A stretch of 64,000 bases of DNA from Gammaproteobacteria bacterium (GCA_035279405.1 DATEHU010000026.1:124001-188000); one strand, 5' to 3'; numbered from the stretch's first letter, positions 42,669-52,797 are shown. The notes: generated from the sequence alone by a model not told the origin. Made by a program: numbers and translations.

Positions 42669-43065
42669 TATCCGGCCTTCGCGCCAGGTGGCGAGCCTTT
42701 TGCTGGCCATCCATCTCACCGCAGCCGTGGTGATTGCGCAGCTGCCCATGGCGCTGACGAGCCGGCTGGCGATTCTGACGGCGATCCTGGCGAGCCTCAT
42801 CTGGAACGGGGTGATGTTCTGGCGGCGCACGCCCAAGAAGCTGCTGTGGTCGCGCGAGCAGGGCTGGCGTATCACCGATCGCCGCGGCCACACACATGAT
42901 CTCGACTTGCTGCCGCAGGCTTATCTTGGCAACTGGATGATGGTCGCGCATTTTCAGACGCCCGGGGGAAAGCGCCGTGCGGTGATGCTGGCGCGCGACA
43001 GTTGCAGCGCGGACAGTCTGCGCCGTTTGCGGGTGATGCTGCGTTACGGAACGCCGAAGCACTGA
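42631..43065 (+). CDS. YgfX/CptA-type membrane protein
   Basis: 144 residues. Two adjacent membrane helices (about 20-60: VASLLLAIHLTAAVVIAQLP and LAILTAILASLIWNGVMFW) precede a soluble C-terminal part with KLLWSREQGWRITDRRG. This matches the YgfX family (formerly CptA), encoded beside sdhE (CptB). A toxin role has been proposed for E. coli YgfX, but is contested. GTG 42631 starts inside sdhE with a good AGGAG seven bases upstream. Confidence 0.85.
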   Translation: MSSPAYGEPLELDIRPSRQVASLLLAIHLTAAVVIAQLPMALTSRLAILTAILASLIWNGVMFWRRTPKKLLWSREQGWRITDRRGHTHDLDLLPQAYLGNWMMVAHFQTPGGKRRAVMLARDSCSADSLRRLRVMLRYGTPKH

Positions 43066-43088
43066 CCAGGAGCTTTGCGCTGCACAGC

Positions 43089-44726
43089 TCAGCACATCCA
43101 GTTCACGGCCTGTTTGGCCGCCGCGAAATTGGGTGGCACCAGCACGGTGCTCTGCGGTGTGCGCGTGTTGTCGGGCTCGGGGTAGTCCAGGGTGTAATGC
43201 AGGCCGCGGCTTTCCTTGCGTGATATCGCCGACAGGATGATGAGCCGGGCCACCTGTTCCAGATTGCGCAGCTCGATCAGGTCTCCGGTGATGCGGAAGT
43301 TGCCGTAGTACTCCGCGATTTCGTGCAGCAGCAGTTCGGTGCGGCTCAAGGCGCGTTGCAGGCGTTTGTCGGTACGCACAATGCCGACGTAGTCCCACAT
43401 GCAGTGTCGCAGCTCGCTCCAGTTGTGCGACACCACGACTTCCTCATCCGAATCCGTGACGCGGCTCTCGTCCCATTTGGGCAATTTCCCCGGCAGGTCG
43501 CTGTGCAGGGCAGACGTGATGTCCGCGGCCGCGGCGGCGCCGAATACGATGCATTCCAGCAAGGAATTGGAGGCCATGCGATTGGCGCCGTGCAGTCCCG
43601 TGCACGCGACTTCACCGATGGCATACAGCCCCGGCAGGTCGGTGCGCGCATGCAAATCGGTAAGCACGCCGCCGCAGGTGTAGTGCGCGGCCGGCACCAC
43701 CGGGATCGGGGCTTTGGCCATGTCGTAGCCGTATTGCAGGCAGCGTGCGTAAATGGTGGGAAAGTGTTCCTGGATGAATTCCCGCGGCCGCTGGCTGATG
43801 TCGAGCAGCACGTGATCGGAACCCAGGCGTTTCATCTCGTGGTCTATGGCGCGCGCCACGATGTCGCGCGGAGCAAGCTCGGCGCGCGCATCGAATTTGT
43901 GCATGAAGGGCGTGCCGTCCGGCAGCAGCAGCTTGCCGCCTTCGCCGCGCACCGCCTCACTGATCAGGAAGGACTTGGCAGCCGGGTGAAACAGGCAGGT
44001 GGGGTGAAACTGCATGAATTCCAGGTTGGCCACTCGGCAGCCGCTGCGCCATGCCATGGCGATGCCGTCACCGCTGGAACTGTCGGGGTTGGTGCTGTAG
44101 AGATACGCCTTGTTAGCGCCGCCGGTCGCGAGTACCACGTGGTGAGCGCCCACGGTGCGCACGTGCTGCGTGCGCCGCTCGAGCAGGTAGGCGCCGTAAC
44201 AGCGCGGCTCTGGCAGGCCGAGCTTGGCGGCGGTGATCAAATCCACGGCGATGTGGTGCTCGAGCAGCGTGATGTTGGCGCGCGCGCGCACCAGTTTCTC
44301 GAGCGTAGTCTCGATCTCGCGTCCGGTGGCGTCGTCCGCATGCACTACGCGACGGTGGCTGTGTCCGCCCTCGCGCGTCAGATGGTAGGCGTCCGGATCG
44401 TGCGCGTCGTGAGCGCGGGTGAAGCGCACGCCTTGCGCAATCAGCCAGCGGATGCACTCCGGTCCCTGCGCGACCACAAAGCGCACGGTCTCGGGATCGC
44501 ACAGGCCGGCGCCCGCGTTGAGCGTATCCGCGACGTGGGACTCGAGCGAATCGGCCTTGTCCAGCACCGCGGAGATGCCGCCCTGGGCATAGAGCGTGCT
44601 GCCTTCCTGCAGCGGCCCCTTGGAGACCAGGGCAACGCGGCAGCTTGGGGGCAGGCGCAGCGCCAGGCTCAGGCCGGCCGCGCCGCTGCCAAGGATGAGC
44701 ACGTCGTAACTGGCCGCCTGTTGCAT
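43089..44726 (-). CDS. nadB: L-aspartate oxidase
   Basis: First enzyme of de novo NAD synthesis: FAD-dependent oxidation of L-Asp to iminoaspartate. 545 residues. [17 protein letters not shown] (FAD fold), [39 protein letters not shown] and the C-terminal helical domain ([16 protein letters not shown]) are typical. Related to SdhA but distinguished by those motifs. Convergent with ygfX and divergent from rpoE; nadB beside rpoE is a classic gammaproteobacterial arrangement. Confidence 0.96.
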   Translation of the reverse strand: MQQAASYDVLILGSGAAGLSLALRLPPSCRVALVSKGPLQEGSTLYAQGGISAVLDKADSLESHVADTLNAGAGLCDPETVRFVVAQGPECIRWLIAQGVRFTRAHDAHDPDAYHLTREGGHSHRRVVHADDATGREIETTLEKLVRARANITLLEHHIAVDLITAAKLGLPEPRCYGAYLLERRTQHVRTVGAHHVVLATGGANKAYLYSTNPDSSSGDGIAMAWRSGCRVANLEFMQFHPTCLFHPAAKSFLISEAVRGEGGKLLLPDGTPFMHKFDARAELAPRDIVARAIDHEMKRLGSDHVLLDISQRPREFIQEHFPTIYARCLQYGYDMAKAPIPVVPAAHYTCGGVLTDLHARTDLPGLYAIGEVACTGLHGANRMASNSLLECIVFGAAAAADITSALHSDLPGKLPKWDESRVTDSDEEVVVSHNWSELRHCMWDYVGIVRTDKRLQRALSRTELLLHEIAEYYGNFRITGDLIELRNLEQVARLIILSAISRKESRGLHYTLDYPEPDNTRTPQSTVLVPPNFAAAKQAVNWMC

Positions 44727-44751
44727 GCAATCGGCCCCTCTTCAAGGCTGC

Positions 44752-44837
44752 TAGAATGGCCGCCGGGTGCCCGGGGGACGCGAAATATACCTGTCCCGGC
44801 CGATTTTGGCGAACTATCCAGCCTCCCATGTGTCTAT
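44752..44837 (+). promoter_or_regulatory. Candidate rpoE promoters (extended -10, and sigma-E-like)
   Basis: TGC-TAGAAT (TAGAAT 44752-44757) is an extended -10. Farther down, GCGAACT near 44809-44815 followed 17 bp later by TCTAT (44833-44837) resembles the sigma-E pattern GGAACTT-N16-TCTGA, which would give autoregulation. The second sits close to the ATG (44849). Both are weak pattern matches. Confidence 0.35.
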
Positions 44838-44848
44838 GAGCCGAGCGC

Positions 44849-45457
44849 ATGCATAACCCCAAGCCGGTGGTCACGCTCCAGCCGGGCCGGACCGATACCG
44901 ACCAGATGTTTGTGGCTCGGGTGCAGCGCGGTGACAAGTCGGCCTTCGATGTACTGGTGCGCAAGTATCAGCACAAGATCGTCAAGCTGGTCACGCGCTA
45001 CGTGCATGACAACAGCGAGGCGTTGGATGTGGCGCAGGAAGCTTTCATCAAGGCGTACCGGGCGATCCCGGGGTTCCGCGGTGACAGCGCGTTTTATACC
45101 TGGCTGTACCGCATTGCCATCAACACCGCCAAGAATTACCTGGTGGCGGAGAACCGCCGCCCGCTGGATCATGGCGTGGACCTGCAGGATCCGGAGCAGT
45201 ACGAGGTACAGTCGCGCTTGCGCGACTTGGATACGCCCGAACGTCTGCTGCTCACCGAGGAGATCCAGCACACCGTGGAGGCTGCGATCCGGGAATTGCC
45301 CGAGGATTTGCGTACCGCGATTGTCCTGCGCGAGATTGACGGCATGAGCTACGAGGAAATTTCCCAGGCCATGTCCTGCCCGGTGGGCACGGTACGTTCG
45401 CGCATCTTCCGGGCGCGCGAGGCGATTGACGGCAAACTGCGGCCCTTGCTGGATTGA
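44849..45457 (+). CDS. rpoE: Envelope-stress ECF sigma factor RpoE (AlgU)
   Basis: 202 residues. Region 2 spans about 25-95 (FDVLVRKYQHKIVKLVTRYV, ALDVAQEAFIKAYRAIPGFR, AFYTWLYRIAINTAKNYLV); region 4 spans about 135-195 (MSYEEISQAMSCPVGTVRSR). The sequence is typical RpoE/AlgU. It is followed by anti-sigma rseA after 18 bp, then rseB and mucD, giving the complete module. Confidence 0.97.
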   Translation: MHNPKPVVTLQPGRTDTDQMFVARVQRGDKSAFDVLVRKYQHKIVKLVTRYVHDNSEALDVAQEAFIKAYRAIPGFRGDSAFYTWLYRIAINTAKNYLVAENRRPLDHGVDLQDPEQYEVQSRLRDLDTPERLLLTEEIQHTVEAAIRELPEDLRTAIVLREIDGMSYEEISQAMSCPVGTVRSRIFRAREAIDGKLRPLLD

Positions 45458-45475
45458 ACGCGAGCGATTGAACCC

Positions 45476-46096
45476 ATGACGGAAAAACTGCGCGAACAGA
45501 TTTCAGCTCTGGCGGACAACGAGCTTGCCGAGAGCGAGCACGAGCTGCTGGTGCGGCGCTTTGCAAGCGAGGGTTACCTGCGCTATTGCTGGGAACGCTA
45601 CCATCTGATCGGCGAAGCCATGCGCAAGAGCCTGCCGCAGGTGGACACGCGCGGACTGGCGGATCGCATCATGCAGGCGCTCGCGGGAGAAGCCGCCAGT
45701 CCTCAGCAGCAAGGCGTGCGCCGCGTTCCGGCCATGCGCATTGCCGCGAGCGTGGCCGCGGCGGTCTGCGTGGCGGTGGCGGCGCTGGCGGTCACGCGCT
45801 TTGGCGGTGGTCCCGGCCACCTGGGCGCCGCGCCCGCGGAGATCGTGCCGCCGGCATCGGTGCTGCAGACCACGCCGGTGGGCTATGGCATGGTGAACGC
45901 CGCGGCCTGGAACGGCAACATGCCGGAGGTCCAGGCGGAACTCAACAACTACATCATCAATCACTCCGAGACCAGTGCGGCACTCGGCCGGCCGGATCCG
46001 CTGCCTTACTTTTACATCACCACGTATAACGTCAACCAGGCAACGCGCGGCGCCGCGCGCGCCGGTACGCCGCAAATACCGCCGCGCAAGCGATGA
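45476..46096 (+). CDS. rseA: Sigma-E anti-sigma factor RseA (MucA)
   Basis: 206 residues. Cytoplasmic sigma-binding domain (about 1-85, SALADNELAESEHELLVRRF and a HLIGEAMRKSLP helix), one membrane helix (about 89-106, AASVAAAVCVAVAALAV), and a periplasmic tail that binds RseB. Cleaved stepwise by DegS-like protease, then RseP (2961-4322). The stop overlaps rseB by ATGA. Confidence 0.93.
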   Translation: MTEKLREQISALADNELAESEHELLVRRFASEGYLRYCWERYHLIGEAMRKSLPQVDTRGLADRIMQALAGEAASPQQQGVRRVPAMRIAASVAAAVCVAVAALAVTRFGGGPGHLGAAPAEIVPPASVLQTTPVGYGMVNAAAWNGNMPEVQAELNNYIINHSETSAALGRPDPLPYFYITTYNVNQATRGAARAGTPQIPPRKR

Positions 46097-47094
46097 CCGT
46101 CGGGCCGCCGCTGGCGATCGCACTGATCGTGTGCGGGCTGCTGGCTCCAGCAGCGCAGGCAAGCAGCCACTCCAAGCCCGCTTCCAGTCCCCAGGTCTGG
46201 CTGCAGCGCATGAATCTGGCGCTGCGTGATCGCAATTACACCGGTACGTTCGTGTATGTTCACGGCGACCATCTGGAAAGCATGCGCATCTATCACCGCG
46301 CCGACGCCCACGGCGGCATCGAGCGCCTGGTGTCCCTGACCGGGCCGCCGAGCGAGGTGATTCGCGATCATCACAGCGTCAAGTGCATACTGCCCGACAG
46401 CCGCATGGTATTGGTGGAACGCCGCTATGCGGCCGAGCGTTTCCCGGCAGCGCTGCCCGCCAGCATCCCCGCAGCGCGGCTTGCGGCGTATTACGATTTC
46501 AAGGATCTCGGGGACGGCCGGATTGCCGGCTATCGGAGCAAAATCATCGGCATCATGCCGCGCGACCGGTACCGCTACGGTTACCGGCTGTGGCTGGATG
46601 CGCACACCGGCATGCTGCTGCGTTCCGATCTCGTGAACAGCGACGGGCATACCGTGGAACGCGTGATGTTCACGTCGCTGCAATATCACCAATCCATCCC
46701 AGACCAGGAGCTGCAAGCCACGGAAATTGGCCGCGGGTTTGTGTGGAATATCCAGGGTGACAGCGAAAAGCTGTCGCCTGCCGAAGCGCACGTAAGCTGG
46801 CACGCCACGCAGCTGCCGCCCGGATTCGTGCTGTCGTTGACCGAAGTACAGCGTATGGCCGGCGTCACCCAGCCGGTGCGTCACCTGATATTCAGCGACG
46901 GCCTGGCGTCGGTATCGGTGTTCGCGGAAGCGGCCGGCCCGAGGCACAATGCGCTGATCGGTCCGTCGCAAATGGGCGCCATCAACGCATTCGGGCGCCA
47001 AGTGGGGGAGCACCACCTCACCGTGGTGGGGGCGGTGCCGGCCGCAACCGTACAGCTGATTGCCGAATCCATGCGCCTGGTGCGCTCACCGTAG
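46093..47094 (+). CDS. rseB: Sigma-E regulatory protein RseB (MucB)
   Basis: Periplasmic sensor that shields RseA from cleavage and responds to mislocalised lipopolysaccharide or lipoproteins. 333 residues with a signal peptide (LAIALIVCGLLAPAAQASS). WLQRMNLALRDRNYTGTFVY begins the LolA-like N-terminal domain; the C-terminal domain contains FSDGLASVSVFAE. Starts inside the rseA stop codon. Confidence 0.94.
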   Translation: MTVGPPLAIALIVCGLLAPAAQASSHSKPASSPQVWLQRMNLALRDRNYTGTFVYVHGDHLESMRIYHRADAHGGIERLVSLTGPPSEVIRDHHSVKCILPDSRMVLVERRYAAERFPAALPASIPAARLAAYYDFKDLGDGRIAGYRSKIIGIMPRDRYRYGYRLWLDAHTGMLLRSDLVNSDGHTVERVMFTSLQYHQSIPDQELQATEIGRGFVWNIQGDSEKLSPAEAHVSWHATQLPPGFVLSLTEVQRMAGVTQPVRHLIFSDGLASVSVFAEAAGPRHNALIGPSQMGAINAFGRQVGEHHLTVVGAVPAATVQLIAESMRLVRSP

Positions 47095-47145
47095 CGCGCC
47101 ACGGGGACGCTTGCAGGCGCTCGGCGCTTGCTCGAAAATGACCAC

Positions 47146-48582
47146 GTGCGACAAATTTCCTGGCTGATTCCCTGGGTGCTGGCCACGGTGGCGCTGCCGG
47201 CGCGCATGACGCTGGGCGCGGACCTGCCGGACTTTGCTGCGGTGGTCAACAAGGTATCCGCCGTCGTAGTGAACGTGAGTGCAGTGCAGCCGGCCGGCGT
47301 GCTTGCCGACAACCGCGCAGCCAACGGACCGGATGACGACAGCAGCGACTCCTATTCCGACTGGTATCGCCGCTACTTCGGTGTCACGCCAGACGATGGT
47401 GCACAGGACGACAGTGACAGCGCAGATGCCGCCGCCACCGAATCCCTGGGTTCGGGATTCATCATTTCGAAAGACGGAGAAATCCTCACCAATTATCACG
47501 TGGTGGCGCAAGCGCAAAGCATAAGCGTGAAGCTCAGCGACCGGCGCGTATTGCCGGCGCGCATCGTGGGCGTGGATCGGCAAAGCGACCTCGCGTTGCT
47601 CCGGATTCACGCCGATCATCTGACAGCGGCCAGTATCAGCACCCAGCCGGTACGCGTGGGTCAGTGGGTGCTGGCGATCGGTTCGCCTTTCGGGTTTGAC
47701 CATTCAGTCACCGCCGGGATCGTCAGCGCCGAGGGCCGCAGCATCGGCGGCGATCAATACGTGCCCTACATCCAGACCGATGTGCCCATCAATCCCGGCA
47801 ATTCCGGCGGGCCGCTGTTCAATCTCCAGGGTCAGGTGGTGGGCATCAATGCGGAGATCTACAGCGGCACCGGCGGCTACCAGGGCGTGTCGTTCGCCAT
47901 CCCCATGAATCTGGCCATGCAGGTGGTGCGCCAGTTGCGCGCATCCGGGCATGTCACGCGTGGCTGGCTGGGAGTCAGCATCGGGGACGTGGACACGGAT
48001 CTGGCCGGGAAACTGAAATTGCCGCGTCCGGAAGGCGCGCTGGTGCGCCGCGTGACACCGGCGAGTCCGGCCGCACGCGCCGGCATTCGCGCCGGTGACG
48101 TGATTCTGAATTACGACGGCATGGATATCGTGAGCTCGGAAAGCCTGCCGCCGCTGGTCGGCAGCACCGCCGTGGGCCATGAAGTCGCGGTGACCATATT
48201 GCGCAGCAATCGCGTGGACAAGCTGCAGGTGCGCGTGGGCCTGTTGCCGGCCGACGCCGCAGGAACCGCGCAGGCGGATGGGCGCACGCAGGACTGGAGA
48301 TTCGATGCCCTGGGCCTGGCAACACGTGCGCTCACGCGCGATGAGCGCAATCAGTTCCGGGTCAGGCAAGGCGGAGTCGTGGTCGAGCAGGTGGGGCCGG
48401 GAGCGGCGCGGACGGCCGGCGTCAAATCCGGTGACGTGGTGTTGATGCTCGGCGGCACGCCGGTCACCGGTCCCGACCAGTTGCAGCGCCTGGAAAAGCA
48501 GTTGCCGGACCGTGCCGTACCGATGCTCGTGCGGCGGCCCGATCAAACCCTGTTTCTCGCCGTGCGGGCCGGCAGTGCATGA
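47146..48582 (+). CDS. mucD: Periplasmic serine endoprotease MucD (DegP/HtrA family)
   Basis: 478 residues. A hydrophobic signal peptide (WLIPWVLATVALPARMTLGA) is followed by a trypsin-like domain with catalytic His118 (NYHVVAQAQ), Asp148 (DRQSDLALL) and Ser220 (NPGNSGGPLF), then two PDZ domains (about 275-360 and 385-475). GTG 47146 is preferred over TTG 47128 because it gives a positively charged n-region (VRQISW) rather than MLENDH; neither has a strong SD. Degrades misfolded envelope proteins. Overlaps the next gene by ATGA. Confidence 0.93.
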   Translation: MRQISWLIPWVLATVALPARMTLGADLPDFAAVVNKVSAVVVNVSAVQPAGVLADNRAANGPDDDSSDSYSDWYRRYFGVTPDDGAQDDSDSADAAATESLGSGFIISKDGEILTNYHVVAQAQSISVKLSDRRVLPARIVGVDRQSDLALLRIHADHLTAASISTQPVRVGQWVLAIGSPFGFDHSVTAGIVSAEGRSIGGDQYVPYIQTDVPINPGNSGGPLFNLQGQVVGINAEIYSGTGGYQGVSFAIPMNLAMQVVRQLRASGHVTRGWLGVSIGDVDTDLAGKLKLPRPEGALVRRVTPASPAARAGIRAGDVILNYDGMDIVSSESLPPLVGSTAVGHEVAVTILRSNRVDKLQVRVGLLPADAAGTAQADGRTQDWRFDALGLATRALTRDERNQFRVRQGGVVVEQVGPGAARTAGVKSGDVVLMLGGTPVTGPDQLQRLEKQLPDRAVPMLVRRPDQTLFLAVRAGSA

Positions 48583-48818
48583 ACCGCCCGCTGACCCTCT
48601 ATTACCGCGACGGTTGTCACCTGTGCGAGAAAATGCTCGCCGAATTGCGCGCACTGCATGGCGCGGATTTCCCGGTACGCCTGGTGGACGTGGACGGCAA
48701 CGCGGACTTGCGTGCGCGCTACGGTGAGCGGGTTCCGGTGCTCATGGGCGGCGAGCACATGCTGGGGAGCGGCAGGCTGGACCGCGTACAGCTGGAAGAA
48801 TACCTGTCCGGAGCATGA
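48579..48818 (+). CDS. Glutaredoxin-like protein (DUF836)
   Basis: 79-residue thioredoxin-fold protein. LTLYYRDGCHLCEKMLAEL holds the redox pair Cys13-x-x-Cys16; RVPVLMGG holds the cis-Pro loop. Starts in the mucD stop codon (ATGA), and precedes lepA. This small gene before lepA is common in gammaproteobacteria. Partner unknown. Confidence 0.9.
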   Translation: MNRPLTLYYRDGCHLCEKMLAELRALHGADFPVRLVDVDGNADLRARYGERVPVLMGGEHMLGSGRLDRVQLEEYLSGA

Positions 48819-48839
48819 GAGCCGGCCTTGCAGTGCCGG

Positions 48840-48845
48840 TATAAT
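48840..48845 (+). promoter_or_regulatory. Candidate -10 for lepA-lepB-rnc
   Basis: A perfect TATAAT lies 22 bp after the glutaredoxin stop and 131 bp before the lepA GTG. No convincing -35 at 16-18 bp spacing is seen. If used, it would give a long leader carrying the hairpin at 48922-48937. Confidence 0.4.
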
Positions 48846-48921
48846 GCCCGCACTTTGCGGCCTGCCCGGGACCGCGCAGCCCTGATCCGGGCGCGGGAAT
48901 TTCGCAGCCGCCATCCATTGG

Positions 48922-48937
48922 GGCAGTTTCGACTGCC
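48922..48937 (+). other. UUCG tetraloop hairpin in the lepA leader
   Basis: GGCAGT-TTCG-ACTGCC is a perfect 6-bp stem closed by the extra-stable UUCG loop (closing pair here T-A rather than C-G). It ends 39 bp before the lepA GTG. No U tract follows, so it is a leader structure rather than a clear terminator. Confidence 0.55.
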
Positions 48938-48976
48938 TGAATTTCAACCCACCCGACAGCGCAACCAATATTCCTA

Positions 48977-50776
48977 GTGGACCAGCACCATCTCCGCAAC
49001 TTTTCCATCATTGCGCACATCGATCACGGCAAATCCACGCTCGCCGACCGCTTCATCCAGATCTGCGGCGGCCTGACGGAGCGCGAGATGGAGGATCAGG
49101 TGCTGGATTCCAATCCCATTGAACGCGAGCGTGGCATCACCATCAAGGCCCAGAGCGTGTCGCTGCAATACGCCGCGCGCGACGGCCAGACCTATCAGCT
49201 GAATTTCATCGATACGCCGGGGCACGTGGATTTTTCCTACGAAGTCTCGCGCTCGCTGGCGGCCTGTGAAGGCGCCTTGCTGGTGGTGGACGCTTCCCAG
49301 GGCGTCGAGGCGCAAAGCGTGGCCAATTGCTATACCGCGATCGAGCAAGGGCTCGAGGTCGTGCCGGTGATCAACAAGATAGATCTGCCGAACGCCGAGC
49401 CGGAAAAGGTCAGCCGCGAGATCGAGGACATCATCGGCATCGAAGCGCGCAATGCCGTGCGCGTGAGCGCCAAGACCGGTGCCGGCGTGCCGGAACTGCT
49501 GGAAGAGCTGGTGGGGCGCATCCCCGCGCCGCGCGGCAATCCGCAGGCGCCGTTGCAGGCGCTCATCATTGATTCCTGGTTCGACAATTTCGTGGGCGTG
49601 GTGTCGCTGGTGCGCATCGTGAACGGCAGCCTGCAGCCGCGCCAGAAGTTGCTGATCATGTCCACGGGGCGTACCCACGAGGTGGATCGCGTCGGAATCT
49701 TTACGCCCAAGCCGCAGGACCGCGAGCGGCTCACGACCGGCGAGGTCGGCTTCGTGATCGCGGGCATCAAGGAAATTGACGGCGCACCGGTGGGTGACAC
49801 GCTCACGGACGCGGCGCACCCTTGCACGACGCCCCTGCCGGGCTTCAAACAGGTGCAGCCGCGGGTATTTGCCGGCATGTATCCAGTGCAGTCGGATGAC
49901 TATGAGGCGTTTCGCGAGGCGCTGAGAAAACTCAGGCTCAACGATTCCGCATTGCATTTCGAGCCGGAAACCTCCAGCGCGCTGGGATTTGGCTTCCGCT
50001 GCGGCTTTCTCGGCCTGCTGCACATGGACATCGTGCAGGAACGCCTGGAGCGCGAGTACCACCTGGCACTGATCACCACCGCACCCACCGTGGTGTACGA
50101 AGTGTTGACCACGGCCGGCGACACGCTGTACGTGGACAATCCCGCCAAGCTGCCGCCGGTGGATCGCATACGGGAGATCCGCGAGCCGGTGATCACCGCG
50201 AATATCCTCACGCCGCAGCAATATATCGGCGCCATCATCACCCTGTGCATCGAAAAACGCGGCGTGCAGAAGAAGATGGTGTATCACGGCACGCAGGTGA
50301 TTTTGACCTGGGAGTTGCCCATGAACGAGGTGGTCATGGATTTCTTTGACCGCCTGAAATCCGTGAGCCGCGGTTATGCCTCCTTCGACTACAGTTTCAC
50401 GCGCTTTCAGGTCGCACCGCTGGTGAAGCTGGACCTGCTCATCAACGGCGATCGCGTGGACGCGCTTTCCAGCATCGTGCACAAGGACCATGCCTACGCG
50501 CGCGGCCGCGAGCTGTGCGAGAAGATGCAGGAGCTGATACCAAGGCAGATGTTCGAAGTGGCGGTGCAGGCCGCCATCGGCTCGCACATCATTGCGCGTA
50601 CCACCGTCAAGGCGTTGCGCAAGAATGTCACCGCCAAGTGCTATGGCGGCGACGTCACCCGCAAGCGCAAGCTGCTGGAAAAGCAGAAAGCGGGCAAGAA
50701 GCGCATGAAGCAGATCGGCACGGTGGAGATACCGCAGGAGGCCTTTCTGGCGGTGCTGCACATCGGCAAGAAATGA
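48977..50776 (+). CDS. lepA: Elongation factor 4 (LepA)
   Basis: Ribosome-associated GTPase acting on stalled or assembling ribosomes. 599 residues. The G domain has [21 protein letters not shown] and NKIDLP. It is followed by EF-G-like domains II, III and V, and the unique C-terminal domain ending with [20 protein letters not shown]-type sequence. GTG start at 48977 with weak SD. lepA-lepB order is standard. Confidence 0.98.
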   Translation: MDQHHLRNFSIIAHIDHGKSTLADRFIQICGGLTEREMEDQVLDSNPIERERGITIKAQSVSLQYAARDGQTYQLNFIDTPGHVDFSYEVSRSLAACEGALLVVDASQGVEAQSVANCYTAIEQGLEVVPVINKIDLPNAEPEKVSREIEDIIGIEARNAVRVSAKTGAGVPELLEELVGRIPAPRGNPQAPLQALIIDSWFDNFVGVVSLVRIVNGSLQPRQKLLIMSTGRTHEVDRVGIFTPKPQDRERLTTGEVGFVIAGIKEIDGAPVGDTLTDAAHPCTTPLPGFKQVQPRVFAGMYPVQSDDYEAFREALRKLRLNDSALHFEPETSSALGFGFRCGFLGLLHMDIVQERLEREYHLALITTAPTVVYEVLTTAGDTLYVDNPAKLPPVDRIREIREPVITANILTPQQYIGAIITLCIEKRGVQKKMVYHGTQVILTWELPMNEVVMDFFDRLKSVSRGYASFDYSFTRFQVAPLVKLDLLINGDRVDALSSIVHKDHAYARGRELCEKMQELIPRQMFEVAVQAAIGSHIIARTTVKALRKNVTAKCYGGDVTRKRKLLEKQKAGKKRMKQIGTVEIPQEAFLAVLHIGKK

Positions 50777-50809
50777 ACATCAACAATCTTCCGCAGTGAG
50801 AGACAAGCC

Positions 50810-51688
50810 ATGGATTTCGATCTAGAGACCATTCTGACCGTGCTCGTCGTGTTGTCCGGCCTGGTGTGGCTGGTGGATGCGCTGGTGTTCATGCGCCCGC
50901 GCCGGCGCCGGCAGCAGGCGCAAGCATCGGCGGTGGCCGGGACGCCGGCGGCCAAGAAGCGCCGCGACCCGCTGCTCGTGGATTATTCCAAGTCGTTTTT
51001 TCCGGTGCTGCTGGCGGTATTGCTGCTGCGCAGCTTTTTGGCGGAACCCTTCCATATTCCGTCATCCTCCATGGTACCGACGCTGCTGGTGGGCGATTTC
51101 ATCCTGGTCAACAAGTTCGAATACGGACTGCGGCTGCCGGTGATTCACACGCGCATTATCCCCATCGGTGAGCCGCGGCGCGGCGACGTGGTGGTGTTCC
51201 ATTATCCGGAAGATTCCGCGCGCCGTTATTGCCAAGGCCATCCGCTATGCGCCGACACGGGCAGCATGCGCGAGGTCGAGTCCTCGGCCGGCACCGATTA
51301 CGTCAAGCGCGTCATCGGCCTGCCGGGCGACCACATCGCCTATCGTGACGACGTGCTGTACATCAACGGCGTGCCTGCGCCCGGTCAGGTGCTGGGCCTG
51401 TACACAGGCAGCGACGCGCTCGGCGCCACCTTGAGGCGTGAAACGCTCGGTAGCGTGACGCATGATATTCTGGCAACCAACGGCCAGTTGGGGCCGCAGG
51501 GCGAGTGGGTGGTGCCGGCCGGAGAGTATTTCGTGATGGGCGACAACCGCGGCAACAGTTTCGACAGCCGTTGGTGGGGGTTCGTCCCGGAAAGTAATAT
51601 AGTCGGCAAGGCGTTTTTCGTGTGGATGAACTGGGATGCGTTTCATAATTCCGCACTCTGGCACCGCGTGGGTACGGTGATTCATTGA
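50810..51688 (+). CDS. lepB: Signal peptidase I
   Basis: Removes signal peptides on the periplasmic face. 292 residues: membrane helix 1 at about 7-27, a basic cytoplasmic loop, helix 2 at about 62-79, then the catalytic domain. The nucleophile Ser87 lies in FHIPSSSMVPTL, and the general-base Lys166 in YVKRVIGLPGD. GDNRGNSFDSRWWGFVP is box E. Intact. It would process BamA, Skp, RseB and MucD encoded here. Confidence 0.97.
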   Translation: MDFDLETILTVLVVLSGLVWLVDALVFMRPRRRRQQAQASAVAGTPAAKKRRDPLLVDYSKSFFPVLLAVLLLRSFLAEPFHIPSSSMVPTLLVGDFILVNKFEYGLRLPVIHTRIIPIGEPRRGDVVVFHYPEDSARRYCQGHPLCADTGSMREVESSAGTDYVKRVIGLPGDHIAYRDDVLYINGVPAPGQVLGLYTGSDALGATLRRETLGSVTHDILATNGQLGPQGEWVVPAGEYFVMGDNRGNSFDSRWWGFVPESNIVGKAFFVWMNWDAFHNSALWHRVGTVIH

Positions 51689-51736
51689 GCTTAAGTGACC
51701 CGAAGGCGTAAGCACCTTTTCTGGAGAGGCAGTGAT

Positions 51737-52123
51737 ATGAAGACCAAGCGGCAACAAAGCGGCCTGACCATGATCAGCTGGCTGATCATCCTGGCGCTGG
51801 TGGCATTTGCATTCTGGTTCTGCTTCAGCCTGTTCACGCTGTACTACCAGTACTTCGCCATCAGCGACGTGGTGAAGACTGCGGCACAACAGGTCACCGC
51901 CGGTGAAACCCCGCTGCAGATCCAGCGCAGCATGGAGATGAAGTTCACCATCAATGGCGTTCAGGATCCTGCGCTTACGCCGGAGAAGATCGTCCACATT
52001 GCGGCGGCACCGAGCGGCAATGCGCTGATCCTCACGCTGGATTACGAAGCACGCACCAGTTTCATCGGCAACGTGTTCCTGGTGGTGCACTTCCACAAGA
52101 CCTATCAGGCCACTCCGCATTGA
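51737..52123 (+). CDS. DUF4845 membrane protein
   Basis: 128 residues. RQQSGLTMISWLIILALVAF and the following FWFCFSLFTLYYQYF make one N-terminal membrane anchor, resembling a prepilin-like start, followed by a periplasmic domain ending LDYEARTSFIGNVFLVVHFH. This is the DUF4845 protein regularly found between lepB and rnc; function unknown. ATG 51737 has GGAGAGG seven bases upstream. Its stop overlaps the rnc TTG. Confidence 0.9.
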   Translation: MKTKRQQSGLTMISWLIILALVAFAFWFCFSLFTLYYQYFAISDVVKTAAQQVTAGETPLQIQRSMEMKFTINGVQDPALTPEKIVHIAAAPSGNALILTLDYEARTSFIGNVFLVVHFHKTYQATPH

Positions 52124-52797
52124 ATGATCCGCTCTCACGCCTGAGCGCTGCCATCGGTTACTCCTTTCGCGACCCGCAATGGCTGACGCGGGCCTTGACC
52201 CACCGCAGCGTGGGCAGCCTCAACAACGAACGTCTGGAATTCCTGGGTGACGCGCTGTTGAATGCCGTGATCGCCAGCGAACTGTTTGCACGCCACGCGG
52301 ACCTGGACGAAGGTACGTTGTCGCGGCTGCGTGCGGCGCTGGTGAATCAGGCCGCACTGGTCGAGATTGCCGCCGGTTTGGATCTCGGCAGCTGCCTGCG
52401 CCTGGCGCCGGGCGAGGCCAGGAACGGCGGACAGCAGCGCCAGTCCATCCAGGCTGACGCCCTGGAGGCGATCATCGGCGCGGTGTACCTGGATGGCGGC
52501 TGGGAAAGCGCGCGCACCGTGATTCAACACCTGTTTGGCGCGCGCCTGGAGCGCCCGCCGGAGCTTGCCGCGCTCAAGGACAGCAAGACGCAGTTGCAGG
52601 AATTGCTGCAGGCGCGCGGCCTGCCCTTGCCGGTTTACGTACTGGAAAAGGTCGGCGGCCAGGATCACGCGCAGACATTTCACGTTGCCTGCCGCCTGAC
52701 TTCGCCGGCCGTGAGCGCCAGCGGTGCGGCGGGCAGCCGGCGCGGTGCCGAGCAGGATGCCGCGGGCCGGGTACTTGAGATGTTACAAGGTGCCTGA
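52120..52797 (+). CDS. rnc: Ribonuclease III
   Basis: Double-strand RNA endonuclease for rRNA and mRNA processing. 225 residues. The signature [10 protein letters not shown] is at 36-45 with acidic residues Glu40 and Asp44; a second acidic site lies in [16 protein letters not shown]. The dsRNA-binding domain occupies about 150-222. Start is TTG 52120, which overlaps the DUF4845 stop as TTGA; the nearest ATG is out of frame. The only doubt is the weak ribosome site. Confidence 0.95.
   Translation: MNDPLSRLSAAIGYSFRDPQWLTRALTHRSVGSLNNERLEFLGDALLNAVIASELFARHADLDEGTLSRLRAALVNQAALVEIAAGLDLGSCLRLAPGEARNGGQQRQSIQADALEAIIGAVYLDGGWESARTVIQHLFGARLERPPELAALKDSKTQLQELLQARGLPLPVYVLEKVGGQDHAQTFHVACRLTSPAVSASGAAGSRRGAEQDAAGRVLEMLQGA

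Noticed and set aside
43323-45347. 674-codon plus-strand frame over nadB and into rpoE
   Set aside because: It is antisense to nadB and in the wrong frame over rpoE; both real genes are fully supported.
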